From: DASQGA01 sp035535315
GTDB lineage: Bacteria > Actinomycetota > Thermoleophilia > Gaiellales > Gaiellaceae
Direction: 5' to 3'
Length of the DNA stretch: 13,244 nucleotides
Assembly: GCA_035535315.1 (NCBI GenBank)
Contig: DATLQD010000064.1
Span: 1-13,244, forward strand
Shown piece after piece: positions 7,569 through 13,244 of the stretch (the first letter of the stretch is position 1; every line of letters starts with the position of its first letter). The notes below the pieces were generated by a model. That model made no database searches and was not told the origin of the DNA. It saw only the letters and a program-made list of their open reading frames with translations. Both the position numbers and the translations under genes were made by a program.

Positions 7569-8467
7569 CGGAGCCCCCACGCTACGAGGACGTCTGTGAA
7601 CCGTCCGAACGCGAACCTCCGAAGGAGCCCTTGCACCTTAGACGGGAACGAGCCGCGGCCGATTCCCTGCGAGTAGCGGAGCCTTCTCGGCACGTCCCCA
7701 TACTCGGCGAGCTCGCCGTCGTTGAACTCGTACGGATGGCAGTAGAGGATGGCCGGCCGGTCGTTCGCCCCGATCGACTGGAACCCGGTCTCGATCACAT
7801 GACGGGGGAGCACCCGCAAGTACCCGCCCCCGGCCACCGGCACGCGGATCCGGCCGATTGACCAGATCGCCACGGGCACCTCGAGAATGCGCCGATCGCA
7901 GTCCATGACGACGTAGTGCGGTTCGAGCCGCCAACCGGGGATTCCGTAGTTGCGCGAGCGCATCGGAAAGATGGACGAGTCGATCTCGAAGCCGACATCG
8001 ACAAGCGTCTCGAGGGCCCATAAGTTACCTGCCAGAATCGAGAAGTCCTGTGCGCGGAACGCCGTCACGGCGGTTCCGGCCGCGTCCTCCACGGTCTTCT
8101 TGGCGCGCTCGAGCTCGTCTCGTAGCTCCCGGTGGTTCATCGCGAACAGCGGCCGGTGGCTATACCCGTGTGATTGAACCTCGTGCCCCCCGGCGACGAG
8201 GGAGCCGACGAGATCCGGGAATGTCTCGGCCACCTTGCCCTGGACGAAGAAGGTGCCTTTGATGCCGCCGTCGTCGAGGACGTCGAGGATCCGGTCGACG
8301 TTGCGCACGACGCGCTCGGTGATAGGTGCGTCGTAGTCGAGGCATGACTGGTACCAGTCCTCGACATCGACGGTAAACGCGTTGCGGGGGAGCGCCGGGT
8401 TCCTCGGCGCGACGAGCGAGACCTCTTCGGTTCGCAGTGGCACACGAGAAGAACTCGCCTCAGACAT
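7565..8467 (-). CDS. Polysaccharide deacetylase, NodB fold (XrtA-type/DUF3473-like)
   Basis: A 300-residue protein from ATG 8467. It carries the NodB homology motifs: TVDVEDW (Asp34, Asp37), SHGYSH (metal-binding His100 and His104), FRAQDFS around Arg138, and LYCHPYEF with His244. The DVEDW start and HPYEF end are typical of deacetylases found in exopolysaccharide clusters and often paired with DUF3473. These enzymes remove N-acetyl groups from hexosamines. There is no signal peptide or membrane segment, so it probably acts in the cytoplasm on a precursor. The usual RAPSFS motif 3 reads RAQDFS here, a change near the active site. Three starts are possible (GTG 8488, ATG 8476, ATG 8467); the last has a GGGGGG tract 9 bases upstream. 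It lies 32 bases after the epimerase gene and overlaps the formyltransferase by four bases. Confidence 0.85.
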   Translation of the reverse strand: MSEASSSRVPLRTEEVSLVAPRNPALPRNAFTVDVEDWYQSCLDYDAPITERVVRNVDRILDVLDDGGIKGTFFVQGKVAETFPDLVGSLVAGGHEVQSHGYSHRPLFAMNHRELRDELERAKKTVEDAAGTAVTAFRAQDFSILAGNLWALETLVDVGFEIDSSIFPMRSRNYGIPGWRLEPHYVVMDCDRRILEVPVAIWSIGRIRVPVAGGGYLRVLPRHVIETGFQSIGANDRPAILYCHPYEFNDGELAEYGDVPRRLRYSQGIGRGSFPSKVQGLLRRFAFGRFTDVLVAWGLR

Positions 8468-8499
8468 CGTCGCCATCCCCCCTGGCACTTGCGACCGCT

Positions 8500-9465
8500 T
8501 TAGTTGCGGTAGACGGCGTCGTACGGGTCGTCGAGGAGCCCGCTGCGGACAAGCGCCAGCACCTCGTCGATCCCCTTTTCGACCGACCGCTCGGCCTTGA
8601 ACCCGACGCGCTCAGCAAACTTCTCGAAGCTGACGCGGTAGTCGCGAGGATCCTCGTCTCGGTGAACGAAGTCGACCCTTCCCTTCGGGAACCGCTCGCG
8701 GAGAATCTCGACCAGATCGAGCTTACGGTAGTTCTCGCGCGTATCGCCGACATTGAAGACTTCGCCCGCGACCACCGCGGTGGGCGACTCAAGGACCCGG
8801 GCGATTGCGGAGGCGGCATCCCGGACGTGAACGTATGGCCGCCAGAACTGCTCGCCGAAAATGACGAGCTCCGACTGAATTGCGAGGTCGCGAGTGAATT
8901 CGTTAACCGTCAGGTCGAAGCGCATTCGTGGTGAAGTTCCGTAAACAGTCGCGAAACGGAGACAGGTTGCTGCGAGCCCGCGCCGGTTCAGCACCTCGCG
9001 TTCAGCTCCGACCTTCGTCTCCGCGTAGAGCGAAACGGGCATGAGCTCGACGTCCTCTTTGGCGAGATCGCCGTTGCCTATCCTCCCGTAGTTGCTGCAG
9101 GTCGAGGCGAACACGAAGCGCTCGACGCCAACCCGCTCCGCGTCTCGGAGCAGCGCCTTCGTGGCGCCCAAGTTGACCTCGCGTGCGAGTTCGGGCTGGC
9201 GCGCGCAGGCGGGATCACCGACGATGGCGGCGAGATGCACGACCGCCGAGATACCCTCCAGAGCCCGCTTGCGGGTCTTGGCGTCGCGGACGTCACCCTT
9301 GATGAATTCGAACCTAGGGTTCCCCCACGATTGCAGCAGCGACGGCACGCTCCCGTGCAGCAGAGCGTCGAGCACACGAACGCGATAGCCGTGCTCGAGC
9401 AGCTCGTCGACGACGATCGACCCGACGTATCCGGCCCCTCCGGTTACCAGGACGTGTTCGGCCAC
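8500..9465 (-). CDS. NAD-dependent nucleotide-sugar epimerase/dehydratase (extended SDR)
   Basis: A 321-residue extended short-chain dehydrogenase. The N-terminal Rossmann motif is GGAGYVG (residues 9-15), GDVRD at 57-61 lies where the adenine-side Asp is usual, and the catalytic set is STCSNYG (Ser121 region) with Tyr147-x3-Lys151 in YAETK. RPYVHVRDAA at about 220 and the substrate-domain block FNVGDTRENY fit epimerases such as GalE relatives and sugar dehydratases. It would rework a nucleotide-activated hexose or hexosamine in the cytoplasm. It is the first gene of the minus-strand operon. The start is GTG 9465, with no clear Shine-Dalgarno and no alternative common start upstream before a stop. 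The precise reaction (4-epimerase, dehydratase or reductase) cannot be assigned. Confidence 0.88.
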   Translation of the reverse strand: MAEHVLVTGGAGYVGSIVVDELLEHGYRVRVLDALLHGSVPSLLQSWGNPRFEFIKGDVRDAKTRKRALEGISAVVHLAAIVGDPACARQPELAREVNLGATKALLRDAERVGVERFVFASTCSNYGRIGNGDLAKEDVELMPVSLYAETKVGAEREVLNRRGLAATCLRFATVYGTSPRMRFDLTVNEFTRDLAIQSELVIFGEQFWRPYVHVRDAASAIARVLESPTAVVAGEVFNVGDTRENYRKLDLVEILRERFPKGRVDFVHRDEDPRDYRVSFEKFAERVGFKAERSVEKGIDEVLALVRSGLLDDPYDAVYRN

Positions 9466-9549
9466 GTGGGTCAGAAAGACCGGCTCCGACGGGCACGAGG
9501 CGGAGAGATCAGCCTTGAGAGCCTCGGGCTAGCGCACTGGTCGCCGCAA

Positions 9550-9561
9550 CCGAGGCCTCGG
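9550..9561. promoter_or_regulatory. Perfect 12-bp palindrome in the divergent promoter region
   Basis: CCGAGGCCTCGG, perfectly self-complementary, lies 5 bases before the GTG of the FAD enzyme in the 101-base gap between two divergent genes. A related GCCTCGG occurs about 30 bases to the left. It could be a regulator half-site pair or an RNA hairpin covering the ribosome binding region; nothing in the window identifies a binding protein. No convincing -10/-35 pair was found for either direction in this gap. Confidence 0.35.
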
Positions 9562-9566
9562 GGCGG

Positions 9567-10796
9567 GTGAGCCCTACTCCTGCACATGGACACTTCGCCG
9601 ATCTCGTTGTCGTCGGAGCGGGCATCCTCGGCCTCGCCGTGGCTCGAGAGTCGCTGCTCCGGCACCCGGGCCTGCGCGTGCTCGTGCTCGAGAAGGAGGA
9701 GCAGATCGGGTTTCACCAGACCGGGCACAACAGCGGCGTCATCCATGCAGGGATCTACTACGCGCCCGGGTCGCTCAAGGCGCGGCTTTGCGTGGAGGGC
9801 AGCCGCGAGATCTATGCCTACTGCGACGAGAAGAACATCCCGTACGAACGATGTGGCAAGCTCGTCGTCGCGACGGACGAAACCGAGCTGCCTCGCCTCG
9901 AAGAGCTGCACCGGCGGGCGAGCGCGAACGGAGTCCCGGGGGTCAAAATCGTCGACGCCGCTGAGCTCGCGGAGCTCGAGCCGAACGCGGCCGGCCTGCG
10001 CGCCGTCCACTCGCCGGCCACCGGGATCGTCGACTTCAGCCTGGTCGCGCAGGCGTTCGCCCAGGACGTGGCCGACATGGGGGGTTCGATCTGTACGAGC
10101 GCGGCAGTCGTCGGGATCGAGGCGAGTGAACGGGGCGTTGAGCTCAGGACGCCGACGCGTCGGTTCAACGCCAGCACCGCCATCACCTGTGGGGGACTCT
10201 ACTCCGACCATCTGGCAAGGTTGACCGGCGCGCCGCCAACGCCCAAGATCGTGCCCTTCCGAGGCAGGTATTACTCGCTGCGTCCGAGTGCACGGGGCCT
10301 GGTGCGTGGTCTCGTCTACCCAGTGCCGGACCCTGCTTTCCCGTTTCTCGGCGTGCACCTCACGAAGCGCATCACGGGGGAGGTTTGGGCCGGGCCCAAC
10401 GCCGTCCTCGCGCTCGCCCGAGAGGGCTACCGCGCGCGTGACCTGAACCCTCGAGAACTCTGGGAGACGCTCTCCTATCCCGGCTTCCGCGCGCTTGCTC
10501 TCAAATACTGGCGGGTCGGCCTGTCGGAAATACGCGGAGACCTCTCGAAGCGGGCTTTCGCACGCGCGCTGCAGCGGCTCGTGCCAGCTGTCCGAACTGC
10601 TGATCTCCTCGAGCCGCGCGCCGGCGTTCGCGCGCAGGCACTCTCGGAAGACGGAGTCCTCCTCGACGACTTCTGGTTCGATCACGCCGAGAACGTGATC
10701 CACGTTCGAAACGCACCCTCGCCCGGGGCGACCTCGAGCCTGGCGCTCGCGCGGGAGATCGTCGGGGTTGCCGAGCACATGATCTCGGCCGGATAG
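9567..10796 (+). CDS. lhgO: L-2-hydroxyglutarate oxidase-type FAD-dependent oxidoreductase
   Basis: A 409-residue flavoenzyme of the DAO superfamily, usual length for LhgO. The FAD-binding motif VVGAGILGL (Gly17, Gly19, Gly22) is followed by Glu42 at the end of the second strand. The stretch 50-65 (HQTGHNSGVIHAGIYY) is the LhgO/YgaF hallmark. The C-terminal PSPGATSSLALA block also matches the family. The known reaction oxidises L-2-hydroxyglutarate to 2-oxoglutarate and passes electrons to the membrane quinone pool; no membrane segment is needed. It starts at GTG 9567 with GGGGCGG just upstream and is divergent from the epimerase operon. Its place between sugar-nucleotide genes is odd for a housekeeping repair enzyme, so it may oxidise a related hydroxy acid or sugar acid here. 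The family call is firm, the substrate less so. Confidence 0.85.
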   Translation: MSPTPAHGHFADLVVVGAGILGLAVARESLLRHPGLRVLVLEKEEQIGFHQTGHNSGVIHAGIYYAPGSLKARLCVEGSREIYAYCDEKNIPYERCGKLVVATDETELPRLEELHRRASANGVPGVKIVDAAELAELEPNAAGLRAVHSPATGIVDFSLVAQAFAQDVADMGGSICTSAAVVGIEASERGVELRTPTRRFNASTAITCGGLYSDHLARLTGAPPTPKIVPFRGRYYSLRPSARGLVRGLVYPVPDPAFPFLGVHLTKRITGEVWAGPNAVLALAREGYRARDLNPRELWETLSYPGFRALALKYWRVGLSEIRGDLSKRAFARALQRLVPAVRTADLLEPRAGVRAQALSEDGVLLDDFWFDHAENVIHVRNAPSPGATSSLALAREIVGVAEHMISAG

Positions 10797-10854
10797 GTGC
10801 TCCGTTCGGCTCACGAAGCGCCGAGGTCGAAGGCGCCCCGGGCCGTCATCTCGG

Positions 10855-11676
10855 CTAAACGAGCGCTTCATGATCCCGGACCGGGCTCATTTCGCTCCCG
10901 TCGCGCTCCCATGTCGCCACAGCGAGTTCGTAGTCGTCTTTGCGACCGATGTCGAACCACAGCCCGTCGTAGGTGAACGCCCCGACGGGACTCCCCGCGG
11001 CGAGAAGGCACTGAACCAGGTCCGGGATGTCGAAGTACGTGTCATCTGGGATGTGAACGAGCGCCTCGGGCTCGACCACGTAGACGCCCATGCTGACGAG
11101 CGAGGTGATCTCTGGCTTCTCCTCGTACGCTTGCACCCTGCCGCTGCGCGACGCCACGCCGTCGAGGTATAGGACGCCGTAGTCGATCTTCACCCTGCGC
11201 TCGTGGGTCGCGATCGTTAGGAGGTTGCCGCTCTCATGGTGGTGGCGGACGAGGGCGCGGTAATCGAGGGTCGTCAGAACGTCCCCGTTCATCGCGAGGA
11301 ACGTCTCGTCGAGCCCCTGGATCAAGCGAAGCGGCCCCGCCGTGCCGAGGGCCTTCTCTTCCTGCACGTAGGTGATCAGGGCCTCGGTGTGCGCTCGGTG
11401 ATCAAAGACCGCACGGATGAGGTGGGAGAGATAGCCCACGGAAAGGGCGATGTCGTGGAACTCATGCCGCACGAGTTGGTCGACGACGATCTCGAGGATC
11501 GCCCGATCGCCGACGGGCATGAGGGGCTTGGGCAGGATGGAGGTGTACGGGGCAAGCCGCGTGCCACGCCCTCCGGCCAGGATGACCGCCTTGTGGGTGT
11601 TCCGGCTCGGATGGCTCGGCCTGTCGTTGCCGTTTCGACTCCCGTTGGTGCGCCCGTTGTTCATGCTCTGCTTCAC
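10855..11676 (-). CDS. Sugar-1-phosphate nucleotidyltransferase
   Basis: A 273-residue NTP-transferase (RmlA/GMP superfamily). The nucleotide-binding signature GGRGTRLAP begins at residue 35, followed by KPLMPVGD (Lys50); MNGD with metal-binding Asp132 and a late FDIGRKDDY (second metal Asp) complete the active site. It condenses a sugar 1-phosphate with NTP to give NDP-sugar and pyrophosphate in the cytoplasm. The block EKALGTAGPL is usual for mannose-1-P guanylyltransferase and heptose-1-P guanylyltransferase relatives, but sugar and base cannot be fixed. The first 28 residues are a polar Asn/Gly/Arg/Ser-rich tail. The start is GTG 11676 or ATG 11664, neither with a strong Shine-Dalgarno. 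It is transcribed alone toward the FAD enzyme (58-base convergent gap) and is preceded by a long structured non-coding region. Confidence 0.87.
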   Translation of the reverse strand: MKQSMNNGRTNGSRNGNDRPSHPSRNTHKAVILAGGRGTRLAPYTSILPKPLMPVGDRAILEIVVDQLVRHEFHDIALSVGYLSHLIRAVFDHRAHTEALITYVQEEKALGTAGPLRLIQGLDETFLAMNGDVLTTLDYRALVRHHHESGNLLTIATHERRVKIDYGVLYLDGVASRSGRVQAYEEKPEITSLVSMGVYVVEPEALVHIPDDTYFDIPDLVQCLLAAGSPVGAFTYDGLWFDIGRKDDYELAVATWERDGSEMSPVRDHEALV

Positions 11677-11917
11677 GTTGCCCCCGTTTCTGCTTCCGTC
11701 GGCAGGCCGCCCGAACGACGCCGAGGTGGCAAGCTGAGACGCTGGCAGGATCGCGGGCGGCTGGAAGCCAACCCTTCACCGGAGTGCAGGATCGGCTGTT
11801 CGGATAACCGGCGATCGCGCCGGTCGCCGGAGTAGCAGAGCGCTGGCGCCCTCGTGGAGCCCAACAACGTCCCCCAGTCTTCCTTGGCCGCAACGTGCGG
11901 ACTCTTGTGGCCACACG

Positions 11918-11950
11918 CTTAGTTAGAAGAACCTAAGACAAGAACCTAAG
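11918..11950. promoter_or_regulatory. Direct-repeat operator-like cluster
   Basis: AAGAACCTAAG occurs at 11927-11937 and again at 11940-11950, a 13-bp period, and an inverted partial copy CTTAGTT sits at 11918-11924. The segment is much more A/T-rich than its surroundings. It lies about 240 bases upstream of the nucleotidyltransferase start, a plausible regulator-binding site or promoter region for that minus-strand gene. No clear -10/-35 pair was seen. Confidence 0.4.
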
Positions 11951-11975
11951 CCTCACGCCCGGCAGTCGGAAGGCC

Positions 11976-12214
11976 AGGGCCCCGAAACTCCTCGGAGGAG
12001 GGGTCCCTAACCTTTTGGGGGGCACCAGGCCGCGGGCCGTGGGTCTCGGCCGTGAGCGGAGAGGCAAGGCGGGCCTTCCCGATTGGTCGCCGGGAGTGCC
12101 CGCCCGCCCTCGCAGTCGCCAGGACTTCCCGAACGGCTGCTTTGCGGCGGGGCCCTGCGGCGGGCTCCTCGTCGCAGTGGAACGCTAACTCACGGGCTTT
12201 GCCCGGAACCACTG
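11976..12214. ncRNA. Candidate structured RNA or 5' leader (strand not settled)
   Basis: Three separated stem-loops: 11976-12008 (inner stem CTCCT/AGGAG, outer AGGG/CCCT), 12068-12104 (GGCGGGC/GCCCGCC outer, TCCCG/CGGGA inner), and 12175-12214 (CAGTGG/CCACTG outer, CGGGC/GCCCG inner with a three-base loop and an asymmetric internal loop of 3 and 12 bases). Stems with internal loops are more typical of RNA elements than of terminators. On the minus strand this would lie in a leader of the nucleotidyltransferase gene or be a free small RNA. GC-rich DNA forms hairpins by chance, so this is tentative. Confidence 0.3.
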
Positions 12215-12245
12215 GCCGGATGATTGGTTCTTCGGCGAGGCTAGA

Positions 12246-12273
12246 GGGAGGGCCGCCGCCAAGCGGCCCTCCC
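12246..12273 (-). terminator. Perfect 11-bp hairpin after the small secreted gene
   Basis: GGGAGGGCCGC (12246-12256) pairs perfectly with GCGGCCCTCCC (12263-12273) around a six-base loop, starting 12 bases past the TAG stop of the minus-strand gene. There is no T-run after it on either strand, so it is either a U-tract-less terminator, common in GC-rich actinobacteria, or a 3'-end stabiliser. The position fits an end of transcript. Confidence 0.6.
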
Positions 12274-12285
12274 GAAGCGATTCAG

Positions 12286-12744
12286 CTAATGGATCAACGT
12301 GCGCAGTCCTGCGTCACGCAGCACTGCTCTCGGATTCGGGTTCGTCGCCCTCGCGAACTTCCTGCGGCAGGAGGCTGTCGGCTTGAGACCGAGCAGCCAG
12401 GCATCCGGGGTGATGCCGAACACGAAGTCAAGGCCCGTTGTCGGCCCCCAGTTATTCAAGGCCATTCCAGTCGGCGCGAATGGATAGGTAGCCGGGTTGT
12501 TCAGGTCGAAGTTCGTGAAGTCGGGTATCGGGTTGGCCGGCGGCGGGAATGGGAAAGGGGCGCCAGGCAGGCCGAACCAGGCGTAGTCCGGAAACTGCGC
12601 GACCGGGTACCGCACCAGACAGTTCAATTTGGTGGTCAGGGCGGTGATCGCACGGTCCTGCTGGCGCTCAGTACGCGCGGAAGCCGGACCCGCCCCGACC
12701 ATGGCAACGGCAGCCGCGATCCCAATGACGAGGAGCCGTTTCAT
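12286..12744 (-). CDS. Small secreted protein of unknown function
   Basis: A 152-residue protein from ATG 12744, chosen over a longer frame to 12843 because a perfect AGGAGGT lies six bases upstream and the protein then begins with a classic signal peptide (MKRLLVIGIAAAVAMVGAG, cleavage after Ala-Ser-Ala at 23). The mature part of about 129 residues has exactly two cysteines (42 and 126), suggesting one long-range disulfide. It has a middle rich in Pro, Phe and Asn (FGLPGAPFPFPPPANPIPDF) and a basic C-terminal end (CRRKFARATNPNPRAVLRDAG). It has no lipobox, membrane segment or cell-wall sorting signal. I do not recognise a family. It is monocistronic here, with a hairpin right after its stop. 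Link to the polysaccharide locus is only by proximity. Confidence 0.75.
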   Translation of the reverse strand: MKRLLVIGIAAAVAMVGAGPASARTERQQDRAITALTTKLNCLVRYPVAQFPDYAWFGLPGAPFPFPPPANPIPDFTNFDLNNPATYPFAPTGMALNNWGPTTGLDFVFGITPDAWLLGLKPTASCRRKFARATNPNPRAVLRDAGLRTLIH

Positions 12745-12750
12745 CTTGCG

Positions 12751-12757
12751 ACCTCCT
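12751..12757 (-). promoter_or_regulatory. Ideal ribosome binding site of the small secreted gene
   Basis: AGGAGGT on the minus strand, six bases from ATG 12744. It is the strongest Shine-Dalgarno in the window, where most other genes have weak ones, and it decides the start against the upstream in-frame start at 12843. It suggests high expression. Confidence 0.85.
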
Positions 12758-13079
12758 TGCTTGCGAAGGCGGGTCATCCGCCTCCGAACGAGGGCCGCGG
12801 CTCCTCCGCAAGCGGAACAAGAGGCCGGTTTTCCCGGCGGCATGGTGCGCTCGACTGCCTCCGGGCGAGGTTGCTCAAGTCGTCAGCGAACAGAGAGAGC
12901 ACCCCCATCGAAATTCGCGACTTCTCGCGCGTCTGACCCCAAAACGGGATTAGCCGGGCCGCCGCCAGCAGAGGTCGCGCTCACTTGACCCAGGCGACCA
13001 ATCCACTGCTTGCGTCCATCAACAAACCCAGGAAACACTCCCGACGCCTGACCTACTCCTCTACCCCTTGTGACACGAG

Positions 13080-13106
13080 TCTCTACCTGCCGAAAACGCG
13101 TGTCAA
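13080..13106 (-). promoter_or_regulatory. Candidate promoter with TTGACA box inside an inverted repeat
   Basis: On the minus strand a perfect TTGACA (13106-13101) is followed by possible -10 boxes TAGAGA (15-base spacer) or GAGACT (17-base spacer), both weak. TGACACG (13071-13077) and CGTGTCA (13099-13105) form a 7-bp inverted repeat spanning the same stretch, and with one bulge the match extends to CTTG/CAAG. It could drive the small secreted gene through a leader of about 330 bases, under control of a dimeric regulator. Confidence 0.3.
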
Positions 13107-13244
13107 GCGCGGTGAGGGACTTCGTCGCTCTGGTATCTCGGCGCCAGTCGACTGCCGCGCAGAGCGGTTTCCAGCGGACTTGAGCGGATGGGCGTCTGGA
13201 GCCGAACGACACCGGCATCCCGCTCCTCCATGGGGGATTCGGCT
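13103..13244 (-). CDS. Possible C-terminal fragment of a gene entering from the right edge
   Basis: A minus-strand frame is open to the window edge and ends at TGA (13105-13103). It encodes at least 46 residues (…MEERDAGVVRLQTPIRSS…), charged and without recognisable motifs. Third codon positions are moderately GC-rich, weaker than in the sure genes. Its stop lies inside the TTGACA of the candidate promoter. It could equally be a chance frame. Confidence 0.15.
   Translation of the reverse strand, partial: AESPMEERDAGVVRLQTPIRSSPLETALRGSRLAPRYQSDEVPHRA

Larger units (their letters stand above)
11677..12285. other. 609-base non-coding, hairpin-rich region upstream of the nucleotidyltransferase
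   Basis: No frame here shows coding character on either strand. The longest plus-strand frame crossing it runs into the antisense of the small secreted gene and is a shadow. It holds a 7-bp perfect inverted repeat (CCGGCGA 11808-11814 / TCGCCGG 11824-11830), a direct-repeat cluster at 11918-11950, three further hairpins between 11976 and 12214, and a terminator-like hairpin at 12246-12273. I looked by eye for signatures of tmRNA, RNase P RNA, SRP RNA and the c-di-AMP, cobalamin, TPP, glycine, SAM and c-di-GMP riboswitches and found no match. Confidence 0.6.
12745..13244. other. 500-base region with no convincing gene; leader and promoter area of the small secreted gene
   Basis: Apart from the ribosome binding site, it holds small inverted repeats on the way to the start (GCCGG/CCGGC at 12824-12838 with a five-base loop; TCCGC/GCGGA at 12806-12817), a candidate minus-strand promoter near 13080-13106, and two weak minus-strand reading frames near the right edge. 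The 111-codon frame from ATG 13218 has a good GGAGGAG just before it but lacks the GC-rich third codon positions of the real genes. Confidence 0.5.

Noticed and set aside
9471..10871. A 466-codon minus-strand frame.
   Set aside because: Antisense shadow of the LhgO-type gene; no family motifs, extremely Arg/Asp-rich.
11950..12290. A riboswitch such as c-di-AMP (ydaO) or cobalamin type.
   Set aside because: Some fragments looked suggestive (a CCACTG stretch, GCCCGTGAG), but the conserved cores of these classes could not be found in order on either strand.
12052..12936. A 294-codon plus-strand frame across the non-coding region and the small secreted gene.
   Set aside because: Low-complexity Arg/Gly/Pro product with no motifs, running antisense to a gene with a perfect ribosome binding site and signal peptide.
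12883..13218. A 111-codon minus-strand frame with GGAGGAG a few bases before its ATG.
   Set aside because: Third codon positions lack the GC bias of the real genes, and the product has no motif or recognisable fold. The Shine-Dalgarno may be chance; kept only as a note.

Overview
The window is GC-rich chromosomal DNA that looks like an actinobacterium, most likely Thermoleophilia (Solirubrobacterales/Gaiellales type). The strongest clue is the C-terminal Ig-like module of the 632-residue secreted protein (threonine-rich start, GSTFQCKLD...CASPKRY core, 'VRAT' strand), a module type I associate with that class. GTG and TTG starts and GC-rich third codon positions fit. No transposase, integrase, tRNA, rRNA or CRISPR was seen.

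Layout from left to right. (1) The 3' end of a large surface protein with tandem 84-residue Ig-like repeats and a C-terminal carbohydrate-binding-like domain (2-1264, +). (2) A Wzy/O-antigen-ligase-type membrane protein and an overlapping Wzx/MOP-type flippase (1350-3955, +). (3) A five-gene minus-strand cluster, in transcription order: NAD-dependent sugar epimerase/dehydratase, NodB-type polysaccharide deacetylase, formyltransferase (ATGA overlap with the deacetylase), a lipoprotein with a glycosidase-like barrel, and a secreted metallophosphatase fused to the same barrel and an Ig module (9465 down to 3974). (4) A divergent L-2-hydroxyglutarate-oxidase-type FAD enzyme (9567-10796, +). (5) A convergent sugar-1-phosphate nucleotidyltransferase (10855-11676, -). 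(6) A roughly 600-base hairpin-rich non-coding stretch. (7) A small secreted protein of unknown function with an ideal ribosome binding site (12286-12744, -), preceded by about 500 bases with no convincing gene.

Taken together this is part of a surface or extracellular polysaccharide locus: activation and epimerisation of a nucleotide sugar, probable deacetylation and N-formylation of an amino sugar, export by flippase, polymerisation or ligation by the Wzy-type protein, and exported enzymes that may act on the finished polymer. No glycosyltransferase or sugar aminotransferase lies in the window, so the locus must continue outside it or use distant genes.

The most interesting points are the translationally coupled deacetylase and formyltransferase (a possible N-acetyl to N-formyl switch), the pair of exported barrel proteins with four matching cysteines and two matching acidic residues, and the structured non-coding region in front of the nucleotidyltransferase. 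All functional calls are from reading the translated sequence; no database search was run.
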